Positions 25,327 through 34,843 are shown, counted from the first letter of the stretch. The stretch is DNA of 64,000 nt from Verrucomicrobiota bacterium (GCA_947454705.1 CANGKZ010000001.1:1-64000), one strand, 5' to 3'. Notes: a model not told the origin generated them from the letters alone. Program-made: numbers and translations.

Positions 25327-27147
25327 ATGTGTGGAATCGGCGGAATACTTAGGCCCTCCGGCACTTTGGAGGAACTCCGGCAGCGGCTGGACGCCTTGCG
25401 TTCGGCCCTAAGCCATCGGGGTCCCGATGCCGAAGGGAGCTTCGTCGCCGAAACTCTTGACTGTGGATTCGTCCACACCCGCCTTGCCATTCTTGGGCTT
25501 GCTCCCACGGGCCGGCAACCGATGACCACGGCAGACGGGCGGTTCTGCATTACCTTCAACGGAGAAATCTACAATTTCCGACGACTGCGTCAGGAACTTG
25601 AGCAGCGGGGCTGTCGCTTTCATTCCGAGACCGATACAGAAGTCATCCTGCAGCTCTTCCGTCTCGACGGACCCTCCTGTGTGAACCGTCTTGAAGGTAT
25701 GTTTGCCTTCGTGGTCTGGGACACCGTCGAAAGAACCGCCTTCGCTGCAAGGGATCCCTTCGGAATCAAGCCGTTCTACTATTCCCACGGACCTTCAGGG
25801 GAGTTTGCGTTTGCCTCCGAGTTAAAGGCGCTGATTCAGGTCAAGGCAGGCCCCCACCACCTTTGTATGGAGGCGGTTTTGGGCTATCTGCTGACCGGAT
25901 CCGTTCCGGAGCCCAACACGCTTGTGGAAGGAATCCGCTGTCTTCCTGCGGGACATTCCTTGGTTTGGAAGGATGGAACCTGCCGTCTGGAAAAGTACTG
26001 GGAAGCAACGTTTCCGAAAGCGGAATGCAGTTGGGATGAGGCCGTAGGCCGCGCACGAGAGGCGTTGGAGGCTTCTGTTCGTCGTCACTTTGTGAGCGAC
26101 GTGCCGGTTGGAGTATTTCTCAGTGGGGGGTTGGATTCCACCGCACTCGTTGCCCTCGCTTCCCGCATCGGAACGCGGGATCTGAGAACCTTTTGTCTGA
26201 GGTTTGATGAGCCCACCTTCGACGAATCAGAGGTGGCTTTGCAGACGGCGCGCCATTTCGGCTACTCCTTTGAAACGTGGCGCCTCGACGCCAATGCTGC
26301 GCGTCCCGTGCTCGGCGAGTACCTGAACGCCATGGACCAGCCGAGTATCGACGGATTCAATACGTTTTGCGTTGCCCGACACGCCCATCACTCCGGCATG
26401 AAGGTTGTCTTGTCCGGCCTTGGTGGCGACGAGCTATTTGGCGGCTACGCATCCTTCGTCCGAATTCCTCAACTCATGCAGGCGATGGAGTTGCTGGAAG
26501 GAATCGGTCTCCGTAAAACCGCGATCCGTTTTCTGAAAAATGCCACTGGGCCACGCCGCCGCGTGGTTGCAGCGCTCGGGGAAGGACCCGATTGGGGCAT
26601 CACTCACTGGGCCATGCGGGGAATCTTTACACCGCTTGAGGCCCTGGCAATTGCCAAGGGGTTCCAGAGGGGCGACACGAGCCTCCCCTCTGCTGCTGAA
26701 CTAATCCGAAGCCAGAAGGTCGCATACAACTCCCCCGTACCCTCCGCAAAGGATTGGGTGTGCCGGCTGGAATTCGACCGCTATCTTCGAAATCAGCTTC
26801 TCCGGGATTCGGACATCTTCAGCATGGCCTGGGCCATGGAACTTCGGGTTCCATTTGTTGATCGCTCCCTCTTCGAATCGATCTCTTCGATTCCTGCGAG
26901 GCATCGTCTTGCTTCCGGAAAAAAGCTGCTTCAGGCGGCTGTTCCTGAACTTCCCCAATGGGTAACCGGCCGTCGGAAGCAGGGATTCGTGGTTCCATTC
27001 TCGAAATGGGCCCTCACGGAATGGAATCAACAGCTCGGAGCGACCGAGGCGAGTTCTGCAGTTCCTTTGTCCGCTTGGTATCAACGTTGGGCGCTCTTCG
27101 CACTGGATCAGTTCGTCAGACGTCACGGCTTGCAGGCAACGGGCTGA
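25327..27147 (+). CDS. asnB: Asparagine synthase (glutamine-hydrolysing), AsnB type
   Basis: 606 residues. The start MCGIGGIL gives the catalytic Cys2 of a class II glutamine amidotransferase. The N-terminal domain (to about 200) has LSHRGPDAEG and FNGEIYNFRRLR. The synthetase domain has the ATP-binding SGGLDSTALVAL loop (about 265-276) and VLSGLGGDELFGGY. In primary metabolism it makes asparagine from aspartate, ATP and glutamine. AsnB-like enzymes are also common in polysaccharide and exosortase-linked loci, where they are thought to amidate sugars. Its place at the head of this locus favours such a role here (inference). Confidence 0.92.
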   Translation: MCGIGGILRPSGTLEELRQRLDALRSALSHRGPDAEGSFVAETLDCGFVHTRLAILGLAPTGRQPMTTADGRFCITFNGEIYNFRRLRQELEQRGCRFHSETDTEVILQLFRLDGPSCVNRLEGMFAFVVWDTVERTAFAARDPFGIKPFYYSHGPSGEFAFASELKALIQVKAGPHHLCMEAVLGYLLTGSVPEPNTLVEGIRCLPAGHSLVWKDGTCRLEKYWEATFPKAECSWDEAVGRAREALEASVRRHFVSDVPVGVFLSGGLDSTALVALASRIGTRDLRTFCLRFDEPTFDESEVALQTARHFGYSFETWRLDANAARPVLGEYLNAMDQPSIDGFNTFCVARHAHHSGMKVVLSGLGGDELFGGYASFVRIPQLMQAMELLEGIGLRKTAIRFLKNATGPRRRVVAALGEGPDWGITHWAMRGIFTPLEALAIAKGFQRGDTSLPSAAELIRSQKVAYNSPVPSAKDWVCRLEFDRYLRNQLLRDSDIFSMAWAMELRVPFVDRSLFESISSIPARHRLASGKKLLQAAVPELPQWVTGRRKQGFVVPFSKWALTEWNQQLGATEASSAVPLSAWYQRWALFALDQFVRRHGLQATG

Positions 27148-27582
27148 TCAGTCTTGGTATTGGTGATTGGGAGCGCCCGGTTTTGGAGCAGTTTCTCTGT
27201 GCAAGTCATCGCTCATCTGCCAGGCCGATACCTCATTTTTACCAACTTTTGTACTACCCACTGCCCTAAACAGCATCCCAGACTGAGGGCGAAAATATGG
27301 TCGCTACTTCTCTCTATGGTGACTTCGAAATCCCCCGAAGTTACCGGGCGAAGCGCGCCCATCTATTGTCCTAGGTCCAAGTTGCAAACCATTGCCAATC
27401 AATTCTCAGCGAAATTGCTACGCGTGAACCGTTCGCGCGGGCTCTCGCGACCCAAAGACTGTCGGCAACCAAGAACCCTCCTGGACGAGCTAGAATGTTC
27501 GGCAATCAACGCGGAGCTTTCGATTTGATCTTCTAATGAAGTGGAACAGCTGGCGCAACCGCTGTTCCAACCCTAACGATTG
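27148..27582. other. Intergenic region between asnB and a glycosyltransferase
   Basis: 435 bases without a recognisable gene. The only clear structure is the 9-bp inverted repeat at 27542-27569. The short open frames lack normal protein composition. Confidence 0.4.
27542..27569 (+). promoter_or_regulatory. Perfect 9-bp hairpin just before the glycosyltransferase start
   Basis: TGGAACAGC (27542-27550), loop TGGCGCAACC, GCTGTTCCA (27561-27569). It ends 13 bases before the ATG at 27583, where a ribosome-binding site would be expected. It could regulate translation or be an operator. There is no T-run. Confidence 0.4.
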
Positions 27583-28857
27583 ATGCGGGTCCTGCTCTTA
27601 AATCAAACCTTCTACCCGGACGTCGCGGCGACGGCCCAGTATTTGACCGACCTTGCCCACGGCCTGGCGGAGCGGGGCCATGAAGTCTCGGTGGTTACCA
27701 GTCGCCGCAGCTACGACAGTCCGGAGGAATGCTTCCCTGCCTATGAGCGTCGTGACGGCATCGAGATCCACCGGGTCCCAGCCACCGGATTCGGAAAGGG
27801 AAGCCGATGGCGCCGGGCCGTTGATTTCGCCACCTTCATCGGCTCGTGCGCGGTGAAGTTGATTTTGGTTCGACGCCACGAAGCAGTCGTCGCACTGACT
27901 TCACCTCCCCTGATTGCCTTTCTCGCCGCCTGCTACTGCCGGCTCCGGGGCGCCCAACTGTTCTATTGGGTGATGGATTTGAACCCAGACGCTGCGGTGG
28001 CCGCCAAATGGTTGCGTCCCGATTCGTTTGCGGCCCGATGCCTTGAGGCCTTGTCGCGGTTCAGCTTCAAGCATTCTCATCGGATTATTGTTCTGGATCG
28101 CTTCATGCGTGATAGAGTTATCGCTAAAGGTATTCCTGTATCGAAGATCGAGGTGATTCCTCCCTGGGCTCAAGACAACGTGGGGGGGTGGGATCCCCAA
28201 GGTCGGGCTTCATTCCGCAAGAAACATGGACTGACGGACCAGTTCGTCATCATGCATTCCGGGAATCACAGCCCTTGCCACCCGTTGGACACGGTTCTCG
28301 AAGCGGCAAGAGTCCTGGCTAACGATTCCCGCTTCGCGTTCTGCTTCGTGGGTGGAGGAAGCCAGCACGGTGTCATCCGAAAATACGCAGAAACCCATCA
28401 GCTGCGTCATGTCCACACCCTGCCGTACTCTTCCATGGAGGAACTTGCCGGATCTCTTTCGGCAGCGGATCTCCACGTGGTTGTCATGGGGGATCCCTTC
28501 GTCGGCATGATTCATCCCTGCAAGATCTACAACGTGCTACTGGTCGGCGCGCCAATTCTCTATCTCGGACCCGTCGACAGCCACATTCGCGATATTTTTG
28601 CAGAGATTCAGGATCCGACCCATCTGCATCAGGTTCGCCACGGCGATGTGGAATCCATGCTGCGTACAATCCAAAAGGCCGCCGACACAGGAACACGAGG
28701 TTCCATCGAACGGTTCAGACAGATTGTGGATCGCTTTGGCGCAGCGAGTCTTCTTGGTAGAACCCTTGATCTGATCACCTCGTCCGAAGTCTCGAACCAC
28801 ACCAAGCCGGTCACTCCGCAACTCAATCCGGTGGGCAATCCAGAACCTTCAGTTTAG
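27583..28857 (+). CDS. Glycosyltransferase family 4 (WbuB-like)
   Basis: 424 residues from the ATG at 27583 (a TTG lies one codon upstream). It is a GT-B fold enzyme. The N-terminal domain begins MRVLLLNQTFYPDVAATAQY with the Gly/His-rich acceptor loop (GLAERGHEVSVVTSR). The C-terminal domain carries IMHSGNHSPCHPLDTVLEAA and ends in VGAPILYLGPVDSH. The usual E-x7-E motif is not obvious, as in WbuB relatives that transfer N-acetylated amino sugars. It probably adds a sugar to a lipid-linked glycan on the cytoplasmic side. It is separated by long spacers from asnB and the carbamoyltransferase. Confidence 0.85.
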   Translation: MRVLLLNQTFYPDVAATAQYLTDLAHGLAERGHEVSVVTSRRSYDSPEECFPAYERRDGIEIHRVPATGFGKGSRWRRAVDFATFIGSCAVKLILVRRHEAVVALTSPPLIAFLAACYCRLRGAQLFYWVMDLNPDAAVAAKWLRPDSFAARCLEALSRFSFKHSHRIIVLDRFMRDRVIAKGIPVSKIEVIPPWAQDNVGGWDPQGRASFRKKHGLTDQFVIMHSGNHSPCHPLDTVLEAARVLANDSRFAFCFVGGGSQHGVIRKYAETHQLRHVHTLPYSSMEELAGSLSAADLHVVVMGDPFVGMIHPCKIYNVLLVGAPILYLGPVDSHIRDIFAEIQDPTHLHQVRHGDVESMLRTIQKAADTGTRGSIERFRQIVDRFGAASLLGRTLDLITSSEVSNHTKPVTPQLNPVGNPEPSV

Positions 28858-28921
28858 ACAAATCTAGGTATCTGCCCTGATTCCGTCACCAACCCGACCG
28901 ACCGTCAACTAGCACCGCTGC

Positions 28922-30646
28922 ATGTACATTCTCGGCATTAATGCCTACCACGGGGACTCCTCCGCCGCCTTGCTCCACAACGGCGAACTGGTTGCTGCGG
29001 TTGAGGAGGAACGCTTCCGCCGAATCAAACATTGGGCTGGTTTTCCCTCCGAAAGCATCCGGTATTGCCTGGAACATGCTGGGATCGGAGTCGAGCAACT
29101 CGACCACATCGCCCTGTCCTTTGACCCCAAGGCGAACGTCGGCAAGAAGGCCCTGTTCGCACTTACCAAGCGTCCGTCCCTGCAGGCCATCCTCGACCGC
29201 CTCGGACGCCAGAGCAAAACACTGGGAATTCGCGATGAACTCAGCCGCGCCTTCGGAATCGACGCCAACCGGATTAAGGCAAAGCTCCACAATGTGGAAC
29301 ATCATGATTCCCACGTGGCATCGGGGTTCTTCACCTCCCCATTTTCTGAAGCGGCCGTCCTGTCCGTGGACGGCATGGGCGATTTCGTCAGCACCGTCCT
29401 CGCCAAGGGGCGCGGCAATCAGTTTGAAAAGCTAACCGAGGTCTTTTACCCACACTCCCTGGGCTTCCTCTACAACGCCATCACCCTCTATCTCGGTTTC
29501 CATTCCTACGGGGATGAGTACAAGGTGATGGGCCTCGCTCCGTACGGCGAGCCGGTTTATCTGGAGGAATTCCGAAAGATGGTTTTCCCCAAGGGCGACA
29601 CCTTTGAGCTGAATCTGGATTATTTCACGCACCAAAAGGACGGCATCTCCATGAGCTGGGATGACGGATCCCCGAAGGTCCTGCCGTTTCACAGTGAATT
29701 GCTGGAAAAGCGCCTGGGCCCGGCCCTCAAACCCCGTGCGGAAATGGGCGAACGTGAGCAGAACCTCGCGGCTTCGCTCCAACGGGTGACAGAAGAAATC
29801 ATTTTCCACCTCCTCAACCGGCTCCATACGATGCATCCCGTGGAGGAGGTTGTCATGGTCGGCGGTTGCGCGATGAACTCCGTAGCCAACGGAAAGATCA
29901 CACGCAACACCCCCTTCAAACGCGCCTTCATCCCCGTGGGTGCCGCCGACAACGGAACTGCATTTGGAGCGGCTTTCGATGTCTGGAATCGGGTTCTCGG
30001 CAATCCCCGCAAGTTTGAGTTGATCCACGGGTTCTGGGGTCCTTCCTACACCTCGGAACAATGCGCCGAAGCCGCCAAGGCCTACCCGGTGAAAACGGAG
30101 GTGCTGGAGGAGAGCGAGCTCCTCGACCGGACTGTCGATGCACTTTGCGAAGGAAAAGTGGTGGGCTGGTTCCAAGGCCGCTGTGAATTCGGAGCCCGGG
30201 CGCTCGGCTGCCGATCCCTGATCGCCGACCCCCGTCGCACCGACATGCGGGACATCATCAATCTCAAGATCAAGTTCCGCGAAAAGTTCCGCCCCTTCGC
30301 ACCAAGCATTCTCGCCGATCACGTCGCCGACTGGTTCGAACCCGCAGAGCCGTCGCCGTTCATGGAGAAGGTGCTGCCAATACGGCCCGAGAAACAGTCC
30401 ATCATTCCTGCGGTCACCCACGTGGACGGATCGGGCCGCCTTCAGTCAGTCACGCCAGAGTCGAATCCGCGCTATTACGAGTTGATCCGGCGCTTTTATC
30501 TTCGGACCGGGGTTCCCATCGTTCTCAACACCTCCTTGAACGAGAACGAACCCATCGTCCACACCCCGGGCCAGGCCATCGATTGTTTCCTTCGAACCCG
30601 CATGGACCACATCGTCCTCGACCGGGTCTGGGTCAACCGCGTTTGA
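28922..30646 (+). CDS. Carbamoyltransferase, NodU/CmcH family
   Basis: 574 residues, full family length. The N-terminal Kae1/Hsp70-like domain opens MYILGINAYHGDSSAALLH and contains VEEERFRRIKHWAGFP and VEHHDSHVASGFFTS, whose His residues bind metal/carbamoyl-adenylate in the family. Later come VMVGGCAMNSVANGKI and the YrdC-like C-terminal end with GRCEFGARALGCRSLIADPR and FREKFRPFAPSIL. It uses carbamoyl phosphate and ATP to O-carbamoylate a sugar, as in Nod factor or antibiotic synthesis. In this locus it would decorate the polysaccharide or its precursor. Confidence 0.92.
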   Translation: MYILGINAYHGDSSAALLHNGELVAAVEEERFRRIKHWAGFPSESIRYCLEHAGIGVEQLDHIALSFDPKANVGKKALFALTKRPSLQAILDRLGRQSKTLGIRDELSRAFGIDANRIKAKLHNVEHHDSHVASGFFTSPFSEAAVLSVDGMGDFVSTVLAKGRGNQFEKLTEVFYPHSLGFLYNAITLYLGFHSYGDEYKVMGLAPYGEPVYLEEFRKMVFPKGDTFELNLDYFTHQKDGISMSWDDGSPKVLPFHSELLEKRLGPALKPRAEMGEREQNLAASLQRVTEEIIFHLLNRLHTMHPVEEVVMVGGCAMNSVANGKITRNTPFKRAFIPVGAADNGTAFGAAFDVWNRVLGNPRKFELIHGFWGPSYTSEQCAEAAKAYPVKTEVLEESELLDRTVDALCEGKVVGWFQGRCEFGARALGCRSLIADPRRTDMRDIINLKIKFREKFRPFAPSILADHVADWFEPAEPSPFMEKVLPIRPEKQSIIPAVTHVDGSGRLQSVTPESNPRYYELIRRFYLRTGVPIVLNTSLNENEPIVHTPGQAIDCFLRTRMDHIVLDRVWVNRV

Positions 30647-31106
30647 ACTCCCATCGTTCCCTTTCAGACCGGTCGCCGGCAACTTCAGCGATCCAATGGG
30701 TGAACGATACGGTGATGGAAAACTAGGTCTTAATCCGGAGCTAAACTTGCAAAGAAACCATTCCCGAAACGAATTAGAAACGGGGCATCAATATCGATTG
30801 GCAACTGGAGACCAATAATTCTGCCTGCCTCCCGAACAATTCTGAAAGCGCCACACGCAGGATCAGGGAACACTACAGTGCCAAGATGACTTCCCTAGTA
30901 ACGATCACAGGCAAACCAAAACAATCCTGCCCGCAGTTCGATAACCGGCAATAATCAACACATTCCAGATTGAAGCGGAGGATCGCAGTCCCCTGCCGAC
31001 CCGGTCCGATCGTACGCAAAACGAGGAGATTCTTCCTCCAGCAACGAAGAGCGGCTGGAAGACCTCCACTTCAGGAATCTGCAAAACCTCTCAGCAAAGC
31101 AATTTC
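30647..31106. other. Intergenic region before the ABC exporter
   Basis: 460 bases. It is clearly less G+C rich than the carbamoyltransferase before it, marking a change of composition at the start of the main polysaccharide block. It holds a possible protein remnant on the minus strand (30730-30894). No promoter was identified with confidence. Confidence 0.4.
30730..30894 (-). pseudogene. Possible protein remnant
   Basis: A 54-codon stretch without a start codon, between a TAG (30895-30897) and a TAA stop (30730-30732). Its reading (TVVFPDPACGAFRIVREAG, then GLQLPIDIDAPFLIRFGNG) has ordinary protein composition, unlike most shadow frames here. It may be the tail of a destroyed gene. No family was recognised and chance is possible. 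Confidence 0.25.
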
Positions 31107-31922
31107 ATGGAAGAACTCATTATCGAACCCGGACGCGGGGAGCGAAACTACTGGCGCGACCTGTGGCGCTATCGCGAGCTGTTCTACATCCTGGCTTGGC
31201 GGGATATCCTAATACGATATAAGCAGACTGTAATCGGCGCAGCATGGGCACTGATTCGCCCAATGGTAACAATGCTCGTCTTTACCTTTCTTCGCAAAGT
31301 CGGCCATTTTTCGTCCCACAAAGTTCCCGAAACGATTTTTGTATTCGCCGCGGTTCTGCCGTGGCAGTTCTTTTCAAGCGCTTTGTCCGATGCCTCCAAC
31401 AGCCTGCTAACCAACAGCAACCTGATCTCAAAGACCTACTTCCCCCGGCTACTAATACCGGCGAGTTCAGTGGCCACCAGCCTGGTGGACTTCACGATTT
31501 GCCTCGGGTTCCTGGGTATTCTAATGGCCACAAACGGCTTTATGCCCGGACCCCAACTTTTGGCGCTGCCCTTCCTGATCATCCTAACTTTTGCTCTCTC
31601 CACCGGAGCCGGCCTCTGGCTAGCGGCGCTCAACGTAGAATACCGTGATTTTCGCTACATCGTTCCGTTTATTGTTCAGTTCGGCCTTTTTGTTTCACCC
31701 ATCGCAATCTCCAGTAGCGACATTCCAACGAGCTGGCGCTGGCTTTACAACGTTAACCCGATGGTCGGTATCATCGATGGCTTCCGATGGAGCATCTGCG
31801 CGGGAATTCCCCCCATCGCTCCGTCCACCTTTCTTACCTCCGTCGCCATCAGCATCCTTCTTCTCGTCTCCGGCGTCGCCTATTTTCGAAAAATGGAGCG
31901 AGGCTTCGCTGACGTTATCTAA
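31107..31922 (+). CDS. ABC-2 type polysaccharide/O-antigen export permease (Wzm-like)
   Basis: 271 residues with six predicted membrane helices. Family features are the N-terminal amphipathic segment DLWRYRELFYILAWRDILIR, then YKQTVIGAAWALIRPMVTML, the central NLISKTYFPRLLIPAS, and the C-terminal RKMERGFADVI. This is the membrane half of a Wzm/Wzt exporter that moves a completed undecaprenyl-linked polysaccharide across the inner membrane. The ATPase gene follows 33 bases later. Confidence 0.93.
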   Translation: MEELIIEPGRGERNYWRDLWRYRELFYILAWRDILIRYKQTVIGAAWALIRPMVTMLVFTFLRKVGHFSSHKVPETIFVFAAVLPWQFFSSALSDASNSLLTNSNLISKTYFPRLLIPASSVATSLVDFTICLGFLGILMATNGFMPGPQLLALPFLIILTFALSTGAGLWLAALNVEYRDFRYIVPFIVQFGLFVSPIAISSSDIPTSWRWLYNVNPMVGIIDGFRWSICAGIPPIAPSTFLTSVAISILLLVSGVAYFRKMERGFADVI

Positions 31923-31955
31923 GGCAATTCGCAGCGTGGACCTACCCGAACCGAA

Positions 31956-33212
31956 ATGAGCAACTGGATCCTCAAGGTTGAGAACCTTGGCAAGCGTTAT
32001 ACCATCCGCTCCGCGAAGACGGAACGCTATACCGCACTCCGCGATGTCATCGCGCGAAAAGCTCGAAGTTTCTTCAACCGCACGGACGCAGAAAAACCAC
32101 CTGCTGACTCAGAACACTTCTGGGCTCTGGAAGGGGTTTCTTTTGAGGTAAAACGCGGGGAAATAATGGGGGTTGTCGGCCGAAACGGAGCCGGGAAAAG
32201 TACCCTACTGAAGCTGCTGAGTCGAATAACCGAACCAACGCGGGGCCGCATCCACGTTCGCGGAAAGGTGGCAAGCCTTCTTGAAGTCGGAACCGGCTTC
32301 CATCCTGAACTTACGGGTCGCGAAAACATCTTTCTGAACGGCGCCATCCTCGGTATGAGCCGGGCTGAAATCCGATCCAAGTTCGACGAAATTGTCCAAT
32401 TTGCGGAAGTTGAGCAGTTCGTTGATACGCCTGTTAAGAGATACTCAAGCGGGATGTACGTCCGCCTTGCCTTTGCCGTGGCTGCGCATCTCGAGCCGGA
32501 CATTTTGATCATTGACGAGGTTCTCGCGGTTGGCGATGCGGCGTTCCAACGGCGCTGTCTAGGCAAAATCGATGCCGTATCCCGATCCGGAAGAACGGTC
32601 CTTTTTGTCAGCCATCAAATGGCGTCGGTCCAAGCACTCTGCAGTTCAGCGATTCTACTCTCCCACGGCAAGCTGCTGAAACACGGCCCAACACAGTCGA
32701 TCATCCGCGACTACCTCACACTCTCGAACGGAAAAGCGGCGCAATCGGTTGAGTTTAGAGACCGAGCCACCGACTTGTCCTCAACCTTACTCACATCACT
32801 CTCGATCGAGGACGCGGATGGAAAGGCAGAAATCTTTACGTCAAGCAGGCTTAAAATCACCATCGGGTATTCCGGGGCCAACCGTCTCAGCGACTACAAC
32901 CTACTCATCGCCATTTACGACCTCGGCAACGCCGGAATTTACGCATTCCGAACAAGCACTTCAAAATCGCTCCCAGACAATCTTCCTCCATCCGGGACCC
33001 TAGTCTGCATCACGGACAGGATTAACATCACTCCGGGCAGATGCTATATTAACATCGCTCTACAGAAATGCGGTGCCAACCTGGACCATATTCCGCACGC
33101 CGCCGAGTTCGATGTTGAACCGGATCCAGAAGTCGACCCCGGATCAATCCCAAGTCGCGATTGGGTGTTGGTTGCCCTCAATCATTCATGGTCCTTTGAG
33201 CCTGCCCCCTAA
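31956..33212 (+). CDS. ABC exporter ATPase with C-terminal glycan-binding domain (Wzt-like)
   Basis: 418 residues. The nucleotide-binding domain spans about 1-250: Walker A GRNGAGKST (75-83), signature YSSGMYVRLAFAVA, Walker B LIIDEVLAVGD, and the late His in VSHQMAS. Residues about 255-418 form a separate beta-rich domain. This matches the Wzt type in which the C-terminal domain recognises the modified non-reducing end of a finished O-antigen chain; ATPases without it export independently of a terminal cap. The next gene, six bases away, encodes a kinase-methyltransferase fusion that could make such a cap. Confidence 0.93.
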   Translation: MSNWILKVENLGKRYTIRSAKTERYTALRDVIARKARSFFNRTDAEKPPADSEHFWALEGVSFEVKRGEIMGVVGRNGAGKSTLLKLLSRITEPTRGRIHVRGKVASLLEVGTGFHPELTGRENIFLNGAILGMSRAEIRSKFDEIVQFAEVEQFVDTPVKRYSSGMYVRLAFAVAAHLEPDILIIDEVLAVGDAAFQRRCLGKIDAVSRSGRTVLFVSHQMASVQALCSSAILLSHGKLLKHGPTQSIIRDYLTLSNGKAAQSVEFRDRATDLSSTLLTSLSIEDADGKAEIFTSSRLKITIGYSGANRLSDYNLLIAIYDLGNAGIYAFRTSTSKSLPDNLPPSGTLVCITDRINITPGRCYINIALQKCGANLDHIPHAAEFDVEPDPEVDPGSIPSRDWVLVALNHSWSFEPAP

Positions 33213-33218
33213 ATTTCA

Positions 33219-34643
33219 ATGACATCCACCGAAGCCGCTTCGCTCCAGTCGCATCCACTATCTACCGCGGATCCATCCGGACGTCTTTGCGAATCCGGCG
33301 AAAAACTCTACCGCGTAATCAACCCGATCAAGCAGGAGCTATATCGGCGGCTCTTTAAGGACGGGACGATCGAGGACCTCTGCAAAAAGGGCCTCATTAT
33401 CAATACTTCCATTGAAACCGACTCCCCGCCGGAATCTCTGCTCATACTTGAGCATCGCCGACTGCCAGTTGTCAGTTATGCGTTTGAGTGGAGCTCGGAA
33501 ATGCTCAGGGCGGCTGCCTTGCACGTCATTGATCTAGAACTGGAACTTCTCAAGAAAGGGCTCTCGCTTCAGGACTGCCATCCTTGGAACGTTCTTTTCG
33601 AAGGAACAAAACCGCAGTTCGTCGACTTCGGGTCCATCCAAACAGAAAAAGGAAACGACATTTGGGAGGCAAATGGTGAATTCTTTCGCTACTACGTATA
33701 CCCTTTGATGGTTCTGGCAACGCCGCATCACCGAATTGTCCGGCACTTTCTAACTGATCACTGGATTGGGATTACCCAACTGGAGGCTGATTTCTTGACC
33801 TCCCGCGCTTCCTCGGAGGCCAAAGAAAAGATCCGAACACTTGTCAGAAGGATTCGGAAGCTCCTTCCAAGCGGGTCACTCAATTTCTTCAATTCCGCAA
33901 TCAAATCCGTCGAGGGCAGAGTCACTGGCAGATCCAAGAAATCGACGGAATCCCGCAGTTCCTACCTTACCCGTCTGCGAACCATGGTGGAGGGCCTCCC
34001 GAACTTTCAGGCGGACACCTATTGGTCGGCATATGCACAGGACGAGTATCCAGACTTCAGTCCATCTGCGACATGGACCGAAAAGCACAGACAAGTCCAT
34101 GCTGCGCTCACAAAACTCCAACCCAAGACACTGCTCGACATTGCATCCAATACGGGTTGGTACTCCATCCTTGCAGCCAAGATGGGAATTCAAGTTATCG
34201 CCACCGACAATGACGAAACGTGTATAAACCAGTTGTTCAGGGAAGCTCGTCGCTTGGAAGCGAACGTCCACCCCCTCTACGGAAATCTTCTTTGCCCGTC
34301 ACCTGCTATCGGTACTCCCGGAACTATGATGCCGGCGGCCGTTGACCGCCTCCGATCCGAATGTGTCCTGGCACTAGCCATTACGCATCACATGGTCTTT
34401 CGCTTCTTCTTTTCTTTGGATCAAATCGTCAATCTTCTGAATGCCTTTTCGAGTCGATACCTGATTGTCGAGTTCGTGCCTAAAGAGGACAAATATGTCT
34501 CAGGATGGTGGGACGCCAGCAAGCCTTGGTACTCGCTCGAGGCTTTTCGAAACTCTCTCGGCCGGTTCTTTGACAATATCGTTGAAATTCCGTCGCATCC
34601 ATCACCTCGGGTGCTCCTAATTTGCGAGAAGAAAAAGCCCTAG
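33219..34643 (+). CDS. Kinase-like/SAM methyltransferase fusion (candidate chain terminator)
   Basis: 474 residues in two parts. Residues about 30-180 resemble a small-molecule or glycan kinase: LQDCHPWNVLF gives a catalytic-loop-like D119/H121/N124, and FVDFGSI a DFG-like D136-F-G. A conventional glycine loop and lysine are not obvious. After a linker (about 200-260), residues 290-470 form a Rossmann methyltransferase with SAM motif LLDIASNTGWYS (305-316), acidic ATDNDE (328-333) and LALAITHHMVFR. NoeA-like proteins share parts of this layout. In E. coli O9a the bifunctional WbdD kinase-methyltransferase caps chains for Wzt recognition; here the domain order appears reversed. A terminator role is inferred from domains plus position right after wzt. 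Confidence 0.7.
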   Translation: MTSTEAASLQSHPLSTADPSGRLCESGEKLYRVINPIKQELYRRLFKDGTIEDLCKKGLIINTSIETDSPPESLLILEHRRLPVVSYAFEWSSEMLRAAALHVIDLELELLKKGLSLQDCHPWNVLFEGTKPQFVDFGSIQTEKGNDIWEANGEFFRYYVYPLMVLATPHHRIVRHFLTDHWIGITQLEADFLTSRASSEAKEKIRTLVRRIRKLLPSGSLNFFNSAIKSVEGRVTGRSKKSTESRSSYLTRLRTMVEGLPNFQADTYWSAYAQDEYPDFSPSATWTEKHRQVHAALTKLQPKTLLDIASNTGWYSILAAKMGIQVIATDNDETCINQLFREARRLEANVHPLYGNLLCPSPAIGTPGTMMPAAVDRLRSECVLALAITHHMVFRFFFSLDQIVNLLNAFSSRYLIVEFVPKEDKYVSGWWDASKPWYSLEAFRNSLGRFFDNIVEIPSHPSPRVLLICEKKKP

Positions 34644-34843
34644 TCGCGGCTCAGAGAGCCTCGCATTGCAAGTTCTTCTCCCCGAAATTGGCATGCTAGC
34701 GCTTCCTAGTTTCTATCGGAAAGCGAAGGATCGCCGATTGAAAAGAATAACCGCATCTGCCGAAGCTATTTCCGGTAGCTAGGATTGCCTTCGCAGCGGG
34801 AAGCGACTGGCAAAGTACAAATCCGCTTTTTTTCCCGGTTTCA

